From Mycolicibacterium doricum (GTDB taxonomy: Bacteria > Actinomycetota > Actinomycetes > Mycobacteriales > Mycobacteriaceae), in NCBI RefSeq assembly GCF_010728155.1, contig NZ_AP022605.1, positions 248,001 to 312,000 of the forward strand: a DNA stretch of 64,000 nucleotides. The letters are read 5' to 3'. The notes beneath the pieces are model-generated. The model had not been told where the DNA came from. It was given only the letters and a program-made list of their open reading frames with translations, and made no database searches. Shown here one piece after another: positions 42,791-52,848 of this stretch. The translations under genes were made by a program, and so were the position numbers. Within the stretch, counting starts at the first letter, position 1; each line of letters begins with the position of its first letter.

Positions 42791-43263
42791 CACCGGGAGC
42801 CATCCCGACCCGGCAGCGCATCGAGTTCGTCGGGCAGGTCGGTGTCGATCGCCAGATCTGGTTCGGGTGGCCGGTCCTCGTCGAGAACGGCGGCCTCCTG
42901 GGCGGCCATCGACGACACGCGGGTGTCCTCGGGGTCGTTCCCGACCTCTTCAGCGGTGGTCAATCGATAGGAGCGGTAGGCCAGCGCAAGGATGAACGCT
43001 GCAATCCCCATGCTGATGACGATCGCGGTGAGGATCATGCCCTGCGCCAACGGGTCAGCTGTGGAGGCCTCGTCTGCGCTGGTGCGCCCCCGCACCGGCG
43101 GATTGCCGGACGGCCCGGCCACCGTGAGAATCAACAGGTTGATGGCATTGCTGATCAGCAACAGCCCCAACAACATTCGGGTCAGGTTGCGCTCGAGGAG
43201 CAGGTAGACACCGACACTGGTCAGGCCGCCGATCAAGACCAGGGGAACGAGGTAGGTGGTCAC
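42790..43263 (-). CDS. mnhC: Mrp antiporter subunit MnhC
   Basis: 157-residue NuoK-like subunit: helices VPLVLIGGLTSVGVYLLLERN, RMLLGLLLISNAINLLIL and GMILTAIVISMGIAAFILALAYR, followed by an acidic tail of about 50 residues (EEVGNDPEDTR). PLAQGMILTAIVI is the family signature. GTG overlaps the mnhA stop. Confidence 0.93.
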   Translation of the reverse strand: MTTYLVPLVLIGGLTSVGVYLLLERNLTRMLLGLLLISNAINLLILTVAGPSGNPPVRGRTSADEASTADPLAQGMILTAIVISMGIAAFILALAYRSYRLTTAEEVGNDPEDTRVSSMAAQEAAVLDEDRPPEPDLAIDTDLPDELDALPGRDGSR

Positions 43264-46160
43264 CGTGCGCCCACCTTCGCCGCCGACCTGCTCGAACCGG
43301 AGTTCGGCTGGGACATCTCCACGTCAACCTGGGCGCCCAGGCTCCGCAGCACGTCGAGGACGAGGCCCACCACGATCAGATACACCCCTGAATCGAAGAA
43401 CAGTGCGGTCACCAACTTGACGCTGCCGAAGACCGGCAACTCCAATTCGACGACGGCCGAGGACAATACGGGCGCACCGAGGAAAAGCGACGTCACCGCC
43501 GTGCCCGCGGACAGCGCCAGGCCGACGCCGAGGATCTTCCCCGCATCCAGCGGCAGCGTCTCCCCGAGCTCGTAGCGGCCGCCGGCGAGATAGCGCAGCA
43601 CCAATGCCAGACCCGCCGTCAAACCGCCGGCGAAACCACCGCCAGGAGTGTTGTGGCCGGCGAAGAAGAAGTAGGCCGAGAGCACCATGATGAGCGGGAA
43701 GATGACGCGCGTCGCCACCTCCAGCACCAGCGAGCGGTGCCGCGGATCGCGCAGTTCGCTGCCGCGCAGCCAGGTTCTGTCGCCGGCGGCCCGGCTGTTG
43801 GCGAAGTTGCCGATGCGCCCGATGTCGGGCTGGCCGGCGTCCGACACCCGCGGCGCGGTGCCGAAACGGCGGTTGCGGAACACCAGCGAGGCGACGCCGG
43901 TCGCCGCGACGAGCAGCACCGATATCTCACCCATGGTGTCCCAGGCGCGGATGTCGACCAACAGGACGTTCACCGCGTTGGCCCCTTGGCCGCGGTAGTA
44001 GGCGGCGTCCGGAATCAACTCGGCGATCCCCGCACCCGTGCGGGCCGCCATCGCGTACACCGCGAGCGACGTCACCGTCACACCGACTGCCAGCGAGAGC
44101 ACCACACGCGGCAGGCGCATGCGGTTGATGTGGGCCTTCTCGGCTTCGGCGGGCAGGGTGCGCAACACCAGCACGAAGACGACCAGCACCAGCGTCTCGA
44201 CCAGGAACTGGGTCAGCGCCAGATCCGGCGCGCCGTGCAGCGCGAAGATCGCACCGCAGCCGTAGCCGGTGACCCCGATCAGCAGGACGGCGGCCAGGCG
44301 GTTGCGCATCACCGCCGCGCCTAGCGCGGCGGCCAGCATCAGCAGACCGACTACGACCACCCACGGCGAATCCCACAGTGCGAAGTTCGGCCGGTCGCGC
44401 GCGCCGAGGGCCAGCGCCGCCGCGGGCAGCGCCACCAGGGTGCAGAGGATGACCGACTGGGTGGCCGGGACGGAGCCGCGCTGGGTCGTCGCGGTCAGCC
44501 GCACCGACAGCCTGTCGAGCCCGCGGATCAGCGCGTCGTAGACCTGGTCGGCGTTGCCCAGCGGAAGGTAGGCCACCCGCGCCCGCCGCAGTCTGGACCG
44601 CTCGGAGAACGCGACGATACCGGTCGCGATCACCAGCACCGACAGCAGCAGCGGCAGGGTCAGGCCGTGCCACAGCGCCAGGTGGTAGTCCGAGCCGCCG
44701 GGCACCGTCTGTGCGTAGTCGCCGAGCACGGCGTCCAGCGGTACTGGCCACAGACCCGACACCAGGCCGGCGGCGGCCAGGACCGCCGGTGCGGCGAGGA
44801 ACGCGACCGAAGGGCGGTGCATCTCCCGCACCCGGACGCTCGGTGCCGGCAACCCCTTGCGGCTGAACGCACCCCATAGAAAGCGCAGGCTGTAGATGGT
44901 GGTGAACACCGATCCGAACGCGATACCGGCGAGCACCCACGGCGCGGCGGGCCCGAGCGCGGCGCTGTGCAACACAGCCTCGAAGTCGGCCTCCTTGGCG
45001 ACGAACCCGAGGAACGGCGGAAGCGCCGCCATGCTTGCCGTGGCGCCGATGGCGATGATCAGCAGCGGCTTGCTGCGGTCGCCCAGCCAGGCCAGCCGCC
45101 GGATGTCGCGGGTGCCGGTCGAGTGGTCGACGACACCGACCACCATGAACAGCGACGCCTTGAACATCGCGTGCGCGACCAGCATGGCCAGTCCGGCCAG
45201 CATCATGTCGCGCCCACCGGTGCCGACCATGATGATGATCAACCCCAACTGGCTGACCGTGCCGAATGCCAGGATGAGTTTGAGGTCGTACTCGCGCACC
45301 GCACGCCAGCCGGCCAACAACATCGTCGCAAGTCCGAGGGTGACGATCATCGGGCGCCACACCGGGGAGTCGGCGAATCCGGGAGTCATCCGTGCCACCA
45401 GGAACACCCCGGCCTTGACCATGGCCGCGGCGTGCAGATAGGCGCTCACGGGGGTGGGCGCGGCCATCGCCCCGGGAAGCCAGAAGTGCAGCGGCACGAT
45501 CGCCGATTTCGACAGGGCGCCCACCAGGATGAGCGCCACCCCCACCCCGGCGGCGACCCCGGACGGCGGTGCGGCGACCAGTTCGGAGAGCAGGTAGGTG
45601 CCGGCGCGGTTGCCGAGGATGATGATGCCCACCAGCATCGCCAGCCCGCCGAAGGTGGTGACGAGCAGTGCCTGCGTGGCGGCGCGGCGGCTCGTCGCAC
45701 GTTCGGCGTAGTGGCCGACCAGCAGGAACGACAACACCGTAGTCGTCTCCCAGAACACGTACAGGATCAGCATGTTGTCGCTGACGACCAGCCCGAACAT
45801 GGACCCGGCGAACGCCACCATCTCGGCGGCGAAACTGGGCAGACGCTTCTCGATGTGGCCGTCGCGATGGTGGAAGTACGTGCCGCAGTAGAACAGCACG
45901 AGCGCGCCGATACCCAGGATGAGCACGCTCATGATCGCGGCCAACGTGTCGAACCGCAGCGTGATGTCCATGGACAGCTCGGGCAGCCAGACGAAGTTGA
46001 GGGTCTGCGCACCACCGGGCTCCGGCCAGTTCAGCGCAACCCACACCAAGGAGACCAGCGGGACGACCGCCAGCGGATAGAACACGATCCGTCCCCATCT
46101 GGCCACCATGAGGGGCGCCAACGCGGTGGCGACCGCATGGGCACAGAGGATGGCCAGCAT
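43260..46160 (-). CDS. mnhA: Mrp antiporter fused subunit MnhA-MnhB
   Basis: A 966-residue membrane protein fusing the large MnhA subunit (NuoL-like: FYCGTYFHHRDGH, YVFWETTTVLSFLLVGHY, VPLHFWLPGAMAAPTPVSAYLHAA, KAGVFLVAR, AHAMFKASLFMVVG) with a DUF4040 segment and an MnhB domain at the C-terminus (ATRVIFPLIMVLSAYFFFAGH, NTPGGGFAGGLTAGLAL). Together with C-G it forms a complete Mrp complex for Na+ (or K+) efflux and pH homeostasis. ATG 46160 follows GGAG; a TTG at 46193 is in frame but lacks a ribosome site. First gene of the operon. Confidence 0.93.
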   Translation of the reverse strand: MLAILCAHAVATALAPLMVARWGRIVFYPLAVVPLVSLVWVALNWPEPGGAQTLNFVWLPELSMDITLRFDTLAAIMSVLILGIGALVLFYCGTYFHHRDGHIEKRLPSFAAEMVAFAGSMFGLVVSDNMLILYVFWETTTVLSFLLVGHYAERATSRRAATQALLVTTFGGLAMLVGIIILGNRAGTYLLSELVAAPPSGVAAGVGVALILVGALSKSAIVPLHFWLPGAMAAPTPVSAYLHAAAMVKAGVFLVARMTPGFADSPVWRPMIVTLGLATMLLAGWRAVREYDLKLILAFGTVSQLGLIIIMVGTGGRDMMLAGLAMLVAHAMFKASLFMVVGVVDHSTGTRDIRRLAWLGDRSKPLLIIAIGATASMAALPPFLGFVAKEADFEAVLHSAALGPAAPWVLAGIAFGSVFTTIYSLRFLWGAFSRKGLPAPSVRVREMHRPSVAFLAAPAVLAAAGLVSGLWPVPLDAVLGDYAQTVPGGSDYHLALWHGLTLPLLLSVLVIATGIVAFSERSRLRRARVAYLPLGNADQVYDALIRGLDRLSVRLTATTQRGSVPATQSVILCTLVALPAAALALGARDRPNFALWDSPWVVVVGLLMLAAALGAAVMRNRLAAVLLIGVTGYGCGAIFALHGAPDLALTQFLVETLVLVVFVLVLRTLPAEAEKAHINRMRLPRVVLSLAVGVTVTSLAVYAMAARTGAGIAELIPDAAYYRGQGANAVNVLLVDIRAWDTMGEISVLLVAATGVASLVFRNRRFGTAPRVSDAGQPDIGRIGNFANSRAAGDRTWLRGSELRDPRHRSLVLEVATRVIFPLIMVLSAYFFFAGHNTPGGGFAGGLTAGLALVLRYLAGGRYELGETLPLDAGKILGVGLALSAGTAVTSLFLGAPVLSSAVVELELPVFGSVKLVTALFFDSGVYLIVVGLVLDVLRSLGAQVDVEMSQPNSGSSRSAAKVGAR

Positions 46161-46320
46161 GGCACTCCGATCTTGATTGGGGTCGGGTGTCAACCTCGGC
46201 CCGACCTAGCCCCAGCCAGGGTAGTGCTGAGCACTGCCACCACGACCCCAGAAGCAGGCCCGGTGCACTGTTTCGCCGGTCTTGTGGTCCAGCCGCACTC
46301 CGCTCGCCCGGCTGGCCGCC

Positions 46321-48567
46321 CTAGCGGTTTTCGGAGAACGCGCGCAGCGTGTCGACCTGGACCCGGTCCAGCGACGGGCGCACGGTCTGCCGGGCCGCCT
46401 CCACGTCGGTCGCGGTGACGTCGGCGGCGTCGATCGACCGCCGCATCGCCGACAGCGCCGCCTCGCGGAGCAGCGCAACGCAATCGGCGGCGCTGTAGCC
46501 GTCGAGGCCGGCGGCCAGTGTGTCGAGGTCGACGGCTTGTTCCCCCTCGGTGGCCAGCGGGATGGATTTGCCCGCGGTACGCAGGATCTCGCGTCGCGCC
46601 TCGGCGTCAGGTGGTTCGACGAACACCAGCCGTTCCAGCCGGCCTGGCCGCAGCAGGGCCGGGTCGATCAGATCGGGCCGGTTGGTGGCTCCAAGCACCA
46701 CGACGTTGCGCATCGGTTCGATGCCGTCGAGTTCCGTCAGCAGCGACGCCACCACGCGGTCGGTCACCCCGGAGTCGAAACTCTGCCCGCGCCGCGGCGC
46801 CAACGCGTCGATCTCGTCGAGGAACACCAGCGACGGCGCAGAATCACGGGCGCGGCGGAACAGGTCGCGCACCGCCCTCTCCGACGCGCCGACCCATTTG
46901 TCCATCAGTTCGGCGCCCTTGACGGCGTGCACGGACAGCCGCCCCGAACTGGCCAGGGCGCGCACCACGAAGGTCTTACCGCAGCCGGGCGGCCCGTAGA
47001 GCAGCACACCGCGCGGCGGCTCGATGCCGAGGCGTTCGAAGGTGTCGGGATGCTGAAGCGGCCACAGCACCGCCTCGCTCAGTGCCTGCTTGGTCTCGGC
47101 CATGTCGCCGACGTCGGCGAGCGTCACCGACCCGACCGACAGCTCTTCGGTGGCCGACCTCGACAGCGGGCGAATCACGGTGAGCGCACCGGTGAGGTCG
47201 CGCTGGGTGAGCTGTGGGGGCGCCCCGTCGGCACTGGCGCGCGCGGCCGCCCGCAGAGCCGCCTCCCGAACCAGTGCGCACAGGTCGGCGATCACGAAAC
47301 CGGGTGTTCGCCCGGCGACCTCGTCGATCTCGAGGTCCTGCGCCGGAACGCCGCGCAACAGCACCTCCAGCAGGGCCTTGCGGGTGGCGGCGTCGGGCAG
47401 ACTCAACCCCAGTTCGCGGTCGCACAACTGCGGGTCGCGCAGCCGGGGGTCGACGCCATCCGGCCTGGCCGAGGTCGCCACGAACGCCACACCGGGTGTC
47501 GCGACGGCCCTGCGCAGTTCGGTGAGGATCAGCGTGCCCACCGGTTCCGGCGTCGCGGGCAGCAGCGCGTCGATGTCGGTGATCAGCAGCACGCCGCCGC
47601 CGTCGCGCACCGTCGCCACCGCCGACGAGACCCGGTTGAGCCGGTCCTCGGCGTGCAGCGCGCCCACCTCGGGGCCGTCCAGCTCGACGAGTCGCCGTTG
47701 CGCGCAGACCGTCCGCACCAGCGTGGCTTTGCCCACCCCGGCGGGTCCGGACACCAGGACGCCGAGATGTGCCGTGGCACCAAGGGTCTGCAGCAACGAC
47801 GGCTCGTCGAGGGAGAGTTTGAGCCATTCGGTGAGCCGGCCGGCCGGGACGTGGCTGCCCTTGAGGTCGTCGTAAGACACCGCCGGCGTGTCCGCCGACG
47901 GTGTGGTGACGGTGGCCTCCCCGACCGTGGACTCCACGGTCGCTCCCATCGCGGCTGGCGTTTCGGTCTGGCCGGCAGGCCCGCCGCCCCAGGTGACAGA
48001 GGAATTCGGTTGGATGCTCACGGTGCCGGCTGGGTCGACGCTGGTGACCGTCAGCAGTTCCGAGGTCCAGGTGATGCCCACCGACGAGGCGAGTGCGGTG
48101 GTCGCCGCCGACGCGGACGTTCCGGGGCCGAGGTCGCGCGGCAGCAGGGAGACGGTGTCGCCCACCGTCATCACCTTGCCCAGCAGCGCCTGCCGCAGCG
48201 TCGCGGGCGAGATCGAGTGGGTGGCCAGCCGTGACCCCGACACCGTCACCGACCGCGCGCCGTAAACCGTCGCCGGCGCCACGATGACGGGGCTGTTTTC
48301 GCGCAGACCCGCGTTCGACAGCGTCACGTCGTCGAGCAGGGCCGTCCCGGTCGGAATTCCCGACGGGGCGATGCCGACCACCGCGGCTGTCGCGCGTGCG
48401 CCGGTGAGCGACACCGCATCCCATTCCCGTATACCGAGCGCGGCGATCACCTCGGGGTGCAGCCGCACCACCCCGCGCCGGGAGTCCAGCGCCGAGGTGT
48501 TCAGCCGCGCCGTCAGCCGCAGATGGCTGAGATTGGTTTCGTGGCCGGACAGTTCGGACTCCGTCAT
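46321..48567 (-). CDS. AAA+ ATPase, CDC48/VCP-like (Rv0435c)
   Basis: A 748-residue double-AAA protein. N-terminal about 190 residues resemble the CDC48 double-psi barrel (RRGVVRLHPEVIAALGIREWDAV). D1 has Walker A GPAGVGKA (no Thr/Ser after Lys) and Walker B LLITDIDAL instead of DE, so it is probably weak or inactive. D2 is intact: GPPGCGKTFVVRA, LVFLDEIDAL, GATNRPDLIDPALLRPGR with the arginine finger. Likely a protein-unfolding or remodelling machine. It starts one base after the pssA stop, in the phospholipid operon. Matches Rv0435c. Confidence 0.93.
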   Translation of the reverse strand: MTESELSGHETNLSHLRLTARLNTSALDSRRGVVRLHPEVIAALGIREWDAVSLTGARATAAVVGIAPSGIPTGTALLDDVTLSNAGLRENSPVIVAPATVYGARSVTVSGSRLATHSISPATLRQALLGKVMTVGDTVSLLPRDLGPGTSASAATTALASSVGITWTSELLTVTSVDPAGTVSIQPNSSVTWGGGPAGQTETPAAMGATVESTVGEATVTTPSADTPAVSYDDLKGSHVPAGRLTEWLKLSLDEPSLLQTLGATAHLGVLVSGPAGVGKATLVRTVCAQRRLVELDGPEVGALHAEDRLNRVSSAVATVRDGGGVLLITDIDALLPATPEPVGTLILTELRRAVATPGVAFVATSARPDGVDPRLRDPQLCDRELGLSLPDAATRKALLEVLLRGVPAQDLEIDEVAGRTPGFVIADLCALVREAALRAAARASADGAPPQLTQRDLTGALTVIRPLSRSATEELSVGSVTLADVGDMAETKQALSEAVLWPLQHPDTFERLGIEPPRGVLLYGPPGCGKTFVVRALASSGRLSVHAVKGAELMDKWVGASERAVRDLFRRARDSAPSLVFLDEIDALAPRRGQSFDSGVTDRVVASLLTELDGIEPMRNVVVLGATNRPDLIDPALLRPGRLERLVFVEPPDAEARREILRTAGKSIPLATEGEQAVDLDTLAAGLDGYSAADCVALLREAALSAMRRSIDAADVTATDVEAARQTVRPSLDRVQVDTLRAFSENR

Positions 48568-48568
48568 G

Positions 48569-49435
48569 TCACCGGCCGGGTTTGCGCAGGCCGAGGCGGG
48601 CCACCGAACGACGGTGCGGCTGGGTGCGCCGGATCTCGCGTCGCGAGGCGCGGCGGATCGCGCGGCGCTGACGCGGTTTGTCGTCCCACGTCTCGGGGTG
48701 CGCGGCGAGCCACCGGTTGGTGCGCACCGCGAACGGGATGTGCACGACGTAGGCCACGATCACCACCAGGATCACCAGGTAGCCGTAGAGGATTGAGGCC
48801 GTCACGCCGATCGCCAGCAGCGCGAGCAGCGGCGCGACCATGTTCGGCGGCACCGAGAACGTGTGGATCTTGCGCATCGGGATCGTGCTGACCACCAGCA
48901 GCGACACGCCGACAATCCAGATGACCACCGCCATCTCCGACGTCCACCAGCCGTCGCCGAACTGCATTTTGGCCGCCAGCGGACCGATCGCGCCGATCGC
49001 CCCTGCGGGCGCCGGCATCCCGACGAAGAACTCCTTGGTGTAGGCGGGCTGGTCTTCGGTGAGCATCGCGTTGAACCTGGCCAACCGCAGCACGATACAC
49101 ACCGCGTAGAGCAGCACCACGATCCAGCCGATGCGCGACTGCGACAACAGGGTGCCGTAGACGATGAACGCCGGTGCGACACCGAAGTTCACCGCGTCGG
49201 CCAGCGAGTCGATCTCCTCGCCCATCTTCGACGTCGCGTTGAGCATGCGAGCGATGCGGCCGTCGAGGGCGTCGAGGATCGCCGCCACCGCCAGGAACGC
49301 CATGGCCTCGGTGGGCCTGCCGTCGAGCGCGAACTTCACCGACGACAGGCCGAGGCAGATCGCGGCGACCGTCATCGCGCTGGGCAGCATGCGCAGGCTG
49401 ACGACGCGTTTGGGCACGCTGCGCGGCTGGATCAC
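48569..49435 (-). CDS. pssA: CDP-diacylglycerol-serine O-phosphatidyltransferase
   Basis: Membrane enzyme making phosphatidylserine. The 288-residue protein holds the CDP-alcohol phosphotransferase signature [26 protein letters not shown] (D-x2-D-G-x2-A-R-x8-G-x3-D-x3-D; start DALDGRIAR, end GEEIDSLAD), several helices and a very basic C-terminal tail. GTG overlaps the psd stop (GTGA). Matches Rv0436c. Confidence 0.95.
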   Translation of the reverse strand: MIQPRSVPKRVVSLRMLPSAMTVAAICLGLSSVKFALDGRPTEAMAFLAVAAILDALDGRIARMLNATSKMGEEIDSLADAVNFGVAPAFIVYGTLLSQSRIGWIVVLLYAVCIVLRLARFNAMLTEDQPAYTKEFFVGMPAPAGAIGAIGPLAAKMQFGDGWWTSEMAVVIWIVGVSLLVVSTIPMRKIHTFSVPPNMVAPLLALLAIGVTASILYGYLVILVVIVAYVVHIPFAVRTNRWLAAHPETWDDKPRQRRAIRRASRREIRRTQPHRRSVARLGLRKPGR

Positions 49436-50139
49436 GAAAACGTCGCCAGGATCGTCTCGCCGCCGACCGCGCGCTGGCCCGGCAGCACCTGGATCTCGGT
49501 GCCCTCGGGAAGGTAGGTGTCCAGCCGGGAACCGTAGCGGATCAGGCCGTAGGTGTCGCCGATGTTCACCTTGTCGCCGGTGGTGAGGTCGCAGACGATG
49601 CGACGGGCGACCAGGCCCGCGATCTGCACGGCGATCACCTGGACGCCGGTGTCGGTGCGGATCACCACGCTGTTGCGTTCGTTGTCCTCGCTGGCCGCCG
49701 CCAGTTCGGCGGAGCCGAACAACCCTGGCCGGTGTTCGACAGCGACCACCTCACCGCTGATCGGGATGCGCTGGACGTGGGCGTCGAAGATCGACAGGAA
49801 GATGCTGACCCGCGGCACCGGCCGGGCAGCCAAGTCGAGCTCGGCGGGTGGTTCGGCCTCCTCGACCAGGCAGATCAGCCCGTCGGCGGGCGCGACGACC
49901 ACGCCCGGCCGGGTCGGTGGCACGCGCGCTGGATGCCGGAAGAAGGCGGCGTTGGCACCGGCGGCGACCAGCCCCACGCCCCGCAGCCAGCGGTTGCGGC
50001 GGCCTGCGGCGGCCACCGCGAGGCCGGCGCCGATGAACGGCAAGCCAGCCGGGTGGACCGGCGGAACGGTGGTCTTCACCAGCGCCATGAACCGCTCTGG
50101 GCCGGTTCTGAGATCATCGGTGCTGGGGCGTCTGGCCAT
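49432..50139 (-). CDS. psd: Phosphatidylserine decarboxylase
   Basis: Converts phosphatidylserine to phosphatidylethanolamine. 235 residues; short PSD class with [38 protein letters not shown] and the self-cleavage site RYGSRLD (Gly-Ser, the Ser becoming the pyruvoyl group). ATG 50139 is backed by TAGAAT 8 bases upstream, so it may also have its own leaderless promoter; the 17-codon extension upstream lies in the moeA2 end. Matches Rv0437c. Confidence 0.95.
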   Translation of the reverse strand: MARRPSTDDLRTGPERFMALVKTTVPPVHPAGLPFIGAGLAVAAAGRRNRWLRGVGLVAAGANAAFFRHPARVPPTRPGVVVAPADGLICLVEEAEPPAELDLAARPVPRVSIFLSIFDAHVQRIPISGEVVAVEHRPGLFGSAELAAASEDNERNSVVIRTDTGVQVIAVQIAGLVARRIVCDLTTGDKVNIGDTYGLIRYGSRLDTYLPEGTEIQVLPGQRAVGGETILATFS

Positions 50140-50174
50140 CGGCTGGATTCTACGTGCGGGGGGTGCCGGGCAGG

Positions 50175-51374
50175 CTAGCTCAGGTCCCATAGGTCGACCC
50201 GCGATCCGGCGGGCAGCTCGTGGGTGTCTTCGGGGATCTCGAGCAGACAGTTGGCCGACGCCAGCCAGCGCAGGTGGTGCGACGCCGGCGGCCCGTAGCT
50301 CATCACCTCGCCGGTGTGCTGGTCGAACACACCTCTGCGGAACTGTCGCTTACCGCGTGGCGACGTCAGATTGTCGGTGAGCACTGCGCTGCGGCGTGGG
50401 CGTTCGGGCTGCGGTGCGCCCATCGCCGCGCGCAGCGGTGCCCGCAAGAACACCTCGAACGAGACGAGCGCGCTGACCGGATTGCCGGGCAGCGTGACGA
50501 CGGGCGTCCCGCCGACCCGGCCCGCGCCCTGCGGCATACCGGGTTGCATGGCCACCTTGGTGAACTCGACCTCAGGCGAGCCCCCGAGCGCGTCCTTGAC
50601 GACCTCGTAGGCCCCAGCACTGACACCGCCGGTGGTGACTATCAGGTCGGCCTGTCCGGCGTAGCGGTCCAGCGTTGCGCGGAAGGCGTCGACGTCGTCG
50701 CCGGTCATCGGGGAGGCGACCACTTCACCGCCGGCCTCGCGGACGGCCGCGGCGAGCATGACGGCATTGGACTCGTAGATCTGCCCGGGGAGCAGCGCAG
50801 TACCTGGGGCGACCAGTTCGGTTCCCGTCGACATGACCAGCACGCGCTGCCGCGGGATGACCGCGAGTTCACCGAGGCCCAGCGCCGCCGCCAGACCCAG
50901 CGCCGCAGGTGTCAGCACCACTGCGGCCCGCAGGACCGTGGTGCCCGCGGTGACGTCCTCACCGGCGGTGCGGACGTGTTGTCCTGCCCGGGCGGGGGAA
51001 CGGATCGCCACGGTGCCGGTGCCGGCGTCGGTGGCTTCGACCGGGACCACCGCCGTCGCCCCGAGAGGCAGTGGTGCGCCCGTCATGATGCGGTGCGCGG
51101 TCCCGGGTTGCAGCACCAGCGGATCGGTGCGCCCGGCCGGGATGTCCTCGGCGACCGGCAGACGAACCGGTCGGTCCCCGGTCGCATCCGCGACGTCTTT
51201 GGCGACGACGGCGTATCCGTCCATCGCGGAGTTGTCGAACCCGGGCAGGGACAGCGGCGCGACGACGTCCTCGGCCAGCGTGAGGCCCAGTGTGGCGGCG
51301 ATCGGCAGCCGGACCGCCGGACGCCTCTGGATCAGCCCAGCGACGACCCGCTGGTGCTGTTCGACAGTGCGCAC
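50175..51374 (-). CDS. moeA2: Molybdopterin molybdotransferase MoeA2
   Basis: Inserts molybdate into adenylylated molybdopterin. 399 residues: [19 protein letters not shown] (domain III), ILxG-like [35 protein letters not shown], the MoCF_biosynth core [14 protein letters not shown], and [17 protein letters not shown] 51374 is two bases after the SDR stop, so the two are co-transcribed. Matches Rv0438c. Confidence 0.94.
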   Translation of the reverse strand: MRTVEQHQRVVAGLIQRRPAVRLPIAATLGLTLAEDVVAPLSLPGFDNSAMDGYAVVAKDVADATGDRPVRLPVAEDIPAGRTDPLVLQPGTAHRIMTGAPLPLGATAVVPVEATDAGTGTVAIRSPARAGQHVRTAGEDVTAGTTVLRAAVVLTPAALGLAAALGLGELAVIPRQRVLVMSTGTELVAPGTALLPGQIYESNAVMLAAAVREAGGEVVASPMTGDDVDAFRATLDRYAGQADLIVTTGGVSAGAYEVVKDALGGSPEVEFTKVAMQPGMPQGAGRVGGTPVVTLPGNPVSALVSFEVFLRAPLRAAMGAPQPERPRRSAVLTDNLTSPRGKRQFRRGVFDQHTGEVMSYGPPASHHLRWLASANCLLEIPEDTHELPAGSRVDLWDLS

Positions 51375-51376
51375 GT

Positions 51377-52297
51377 TCAGACGGGGAAGGTGACGCCGGT
51401 GAGTTCTTCGGAAACACTCCACAGGCGGCGCTGTGCGGCCGCATCGTGCGAACGGGCGCTGGACTGCACGAGTTTCGGGTGGCCGCGCTGTTCGCCGATG
51501 CCGTCGGGGCCGTAGTACTGCCCGCCACGCACGTCCGGGTCCGTCGCCGCGCGCAGCGTCGGTAGCGCACCCATCTCGGCGCTCTGTGCCAGCAGCCCCC
51601 ATACGAGCTGGATGGGTTGCCGCAGCACCGGCCACAGGTTCCGGGTCAGCTCGGTGTCGGAGCCGCCGGGATGCGCGGCGACGGCGATGGTCGGCGCGCC
51701 CTTGGCCGACAGCCGGCGGTCGAGCTCGTAGGTGAACAGCAGGTTGGCCAGCTTGCTCTGCCCATAGGCGGTGACACGGTTGTAGCCGCGTTCGGACTGC
51801 AGGTCGTCGAAGTTCATGCGGCCGAAGCGGTGTGCGCCGCTGCTGATGGTGACGACGCGCGAGCCCTCGACGGGGAGCAGGTTGTCCAGCAGTTGGCCCG
51901 TGAGCGCGAAGTGCCCGAGGTGGTTGGTGCCGAGCTGCAGCTCGAAACCGTCCTTGGTGGTGCCCTTGTCGGTCATCATCACGCCGGCGTTGTTGACCAG
52001 CAGGTCGATCCGCGGGTAGTCGGCGCGCAGCTCGTCAGACGCAGCGCGGATGCTGTCCAGTGACGTCAGATCGAGTTCACGCACGCTCACGTCCGCATGC
52101 GGCATTCCTGCGCGGATGCGCTCGGCTGCCGCGCGGCCCTTGTCGGTGTTGCGCACGGCGAGCACCACGTGGGCGCCCTTACCGGCCAGCACCGCCGCCG
52201 CCTGGTAACCGATGCCCGTGTTCGCGCCGGTGATGACGGCGACACGGCCCTCCTGGTCGGGCACGTCCGCCGCAGTCCATTTGGTGTTCGGGCTCAT
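51377..52297 (-). CDS. Short-chain dehydrogenase/reductase (Rv0439c)
   Basis: 306-residue Rossmann-fold oxidoreductase of the WW-domain-oxidoreductase/retinol-dehydrogenase-like group: cofactor motif TGANTGIGYQ, LVNNAGVM, catalytic Ser in VVTISSGAH and YGQSK (Tyr-x3-Lys). RNTDKG after strand 2 suggests NADP. Substrate unknown. ATG start has TAGGGT 7 bases upstream (leaderless). Matches Rv0439c. Confidence 0.92.
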   Translation of the reverse strand: MSPNTKWTAADVPDQEGRVAVITGANTGIGYQAAAVLAGKGAHVVLAVRNTDKGRAAAERIRAGMPHADVSVRELDLTSLDSIRAASDELRADYPRIDLLVNNAGVMMTDKGTTKDGFELQLGTNHLGHFALTGQLLDNLLPVEGSRVVTISSGAHRFGRMNFDDLQSERGYNRVTAYGQSKLANLLFTYELDRRLSAKGAPTIAVAAHPGGSDTELTRNLWPVLRQPIQLVWGLLAQSAEMGALPTLRAATDPDVRGGQYYGPDGIGEQRGHPKLVQSSARSHDAAAQRRLWSVSEELTGVTFPV

Positions 52298-52332
52298 GAG
52301 AGAACCCTACTGGCCTTCAGCGGGAGCCACCG

Positions 52333-52848
52333 ATGAGCCATGCTCAAACCATGGAGCACCCGCCCCTTGTCCTGGCCGATCCGGAGAACCGCCCGAGCGC
52401 CAAGGCGCCCCTGCTGTGGGCGACGTCGGCGGCGCTGCCGTGGCTGGTGCTCGCGGTGGCGCAGGTGGCCTGGTGGGCGGCGGACCCGGCGAATAGGTGG
52501 CTGCACGCCGCGGCGGCGGTGGGCACGCTACTGGGCATCGTGTTGTTCGTCGGCGTCGTGCCGGTGTGGCGGTATCGGGTGCACCGCTGGGCCGTCGACG
52601 AGCGGGCGGTGTACACCAGGACCGGTTGGCTGATGCAGGAGCGCCGGATCGCCCCGATCTCCAGGGTGCAGACCGTCGACACCCAGCGCGGGCTGCTGGA
52701 CCGGCTGTTCGGGTTGTCCGACGTGACGGTGACGACGGCGTCGTCGGCCGGAGCCGTGCGCATCGTCGCCCTCGACGCCCCGGTCGCCGAACGGATCGTC
52801 GCGCAGCTGACCGACATCACAGCGCTCGGCGAACAGGACGCGACGTGA
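52333..52848 (+). CDS. Bacterial PH-domain membrane protein, YdbS-like
   Basis: 171 residues: two membrane helices (ALPWLVLAVAQVAWWAA and AAAVGTLLGIVLFVGVVPVW), then a bPH2/DUF304 domain with WAVDERAVYTRTGWLMQERRIAPISRVQTVD. Start after a GGGAG ribosome site. Overlaps the next gene by four bases (GTGA), forming a YdbS-YdbT pair. Such pairs are implicated in lipid or envelope processes; exact role unknown. Confidence 0.87.
   Translation: MSHAQTMEHPPLVLADPENRPSAKAPLLWATSAALPWLVLAVAQVAWWAADPANRWLHAAAAVGTLLGIVLFVGVVPVWRYRVHRWAVDERAVYTRTGWLMQERRIAPISRVQTVDTQRGLLDRLFGLSDVTVTTASSAGAVRIVALDAPVAERIVAQLTDITALGEQDAT

Noticed and set aside
42666..42995. + strand frame with internal peptide repeats (RDPPSLLAAPSCAI)
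   Set aside because: It only reads through the 35-bp DNA repeat and mnhC antisense; the peptide repeat is a consequence of the DNA repeat.
43927..46098. 723-codon minus frame within mnhA
   Set aside because: Same strand but out of frame; Arg/Gly/Pro-rich, while the mnhA frame holds all conserved helices.
46282..48234. 650-codon + frame opposite the AAA+ gene
   Set aside because: Antisense shadow of the ATPase domains.
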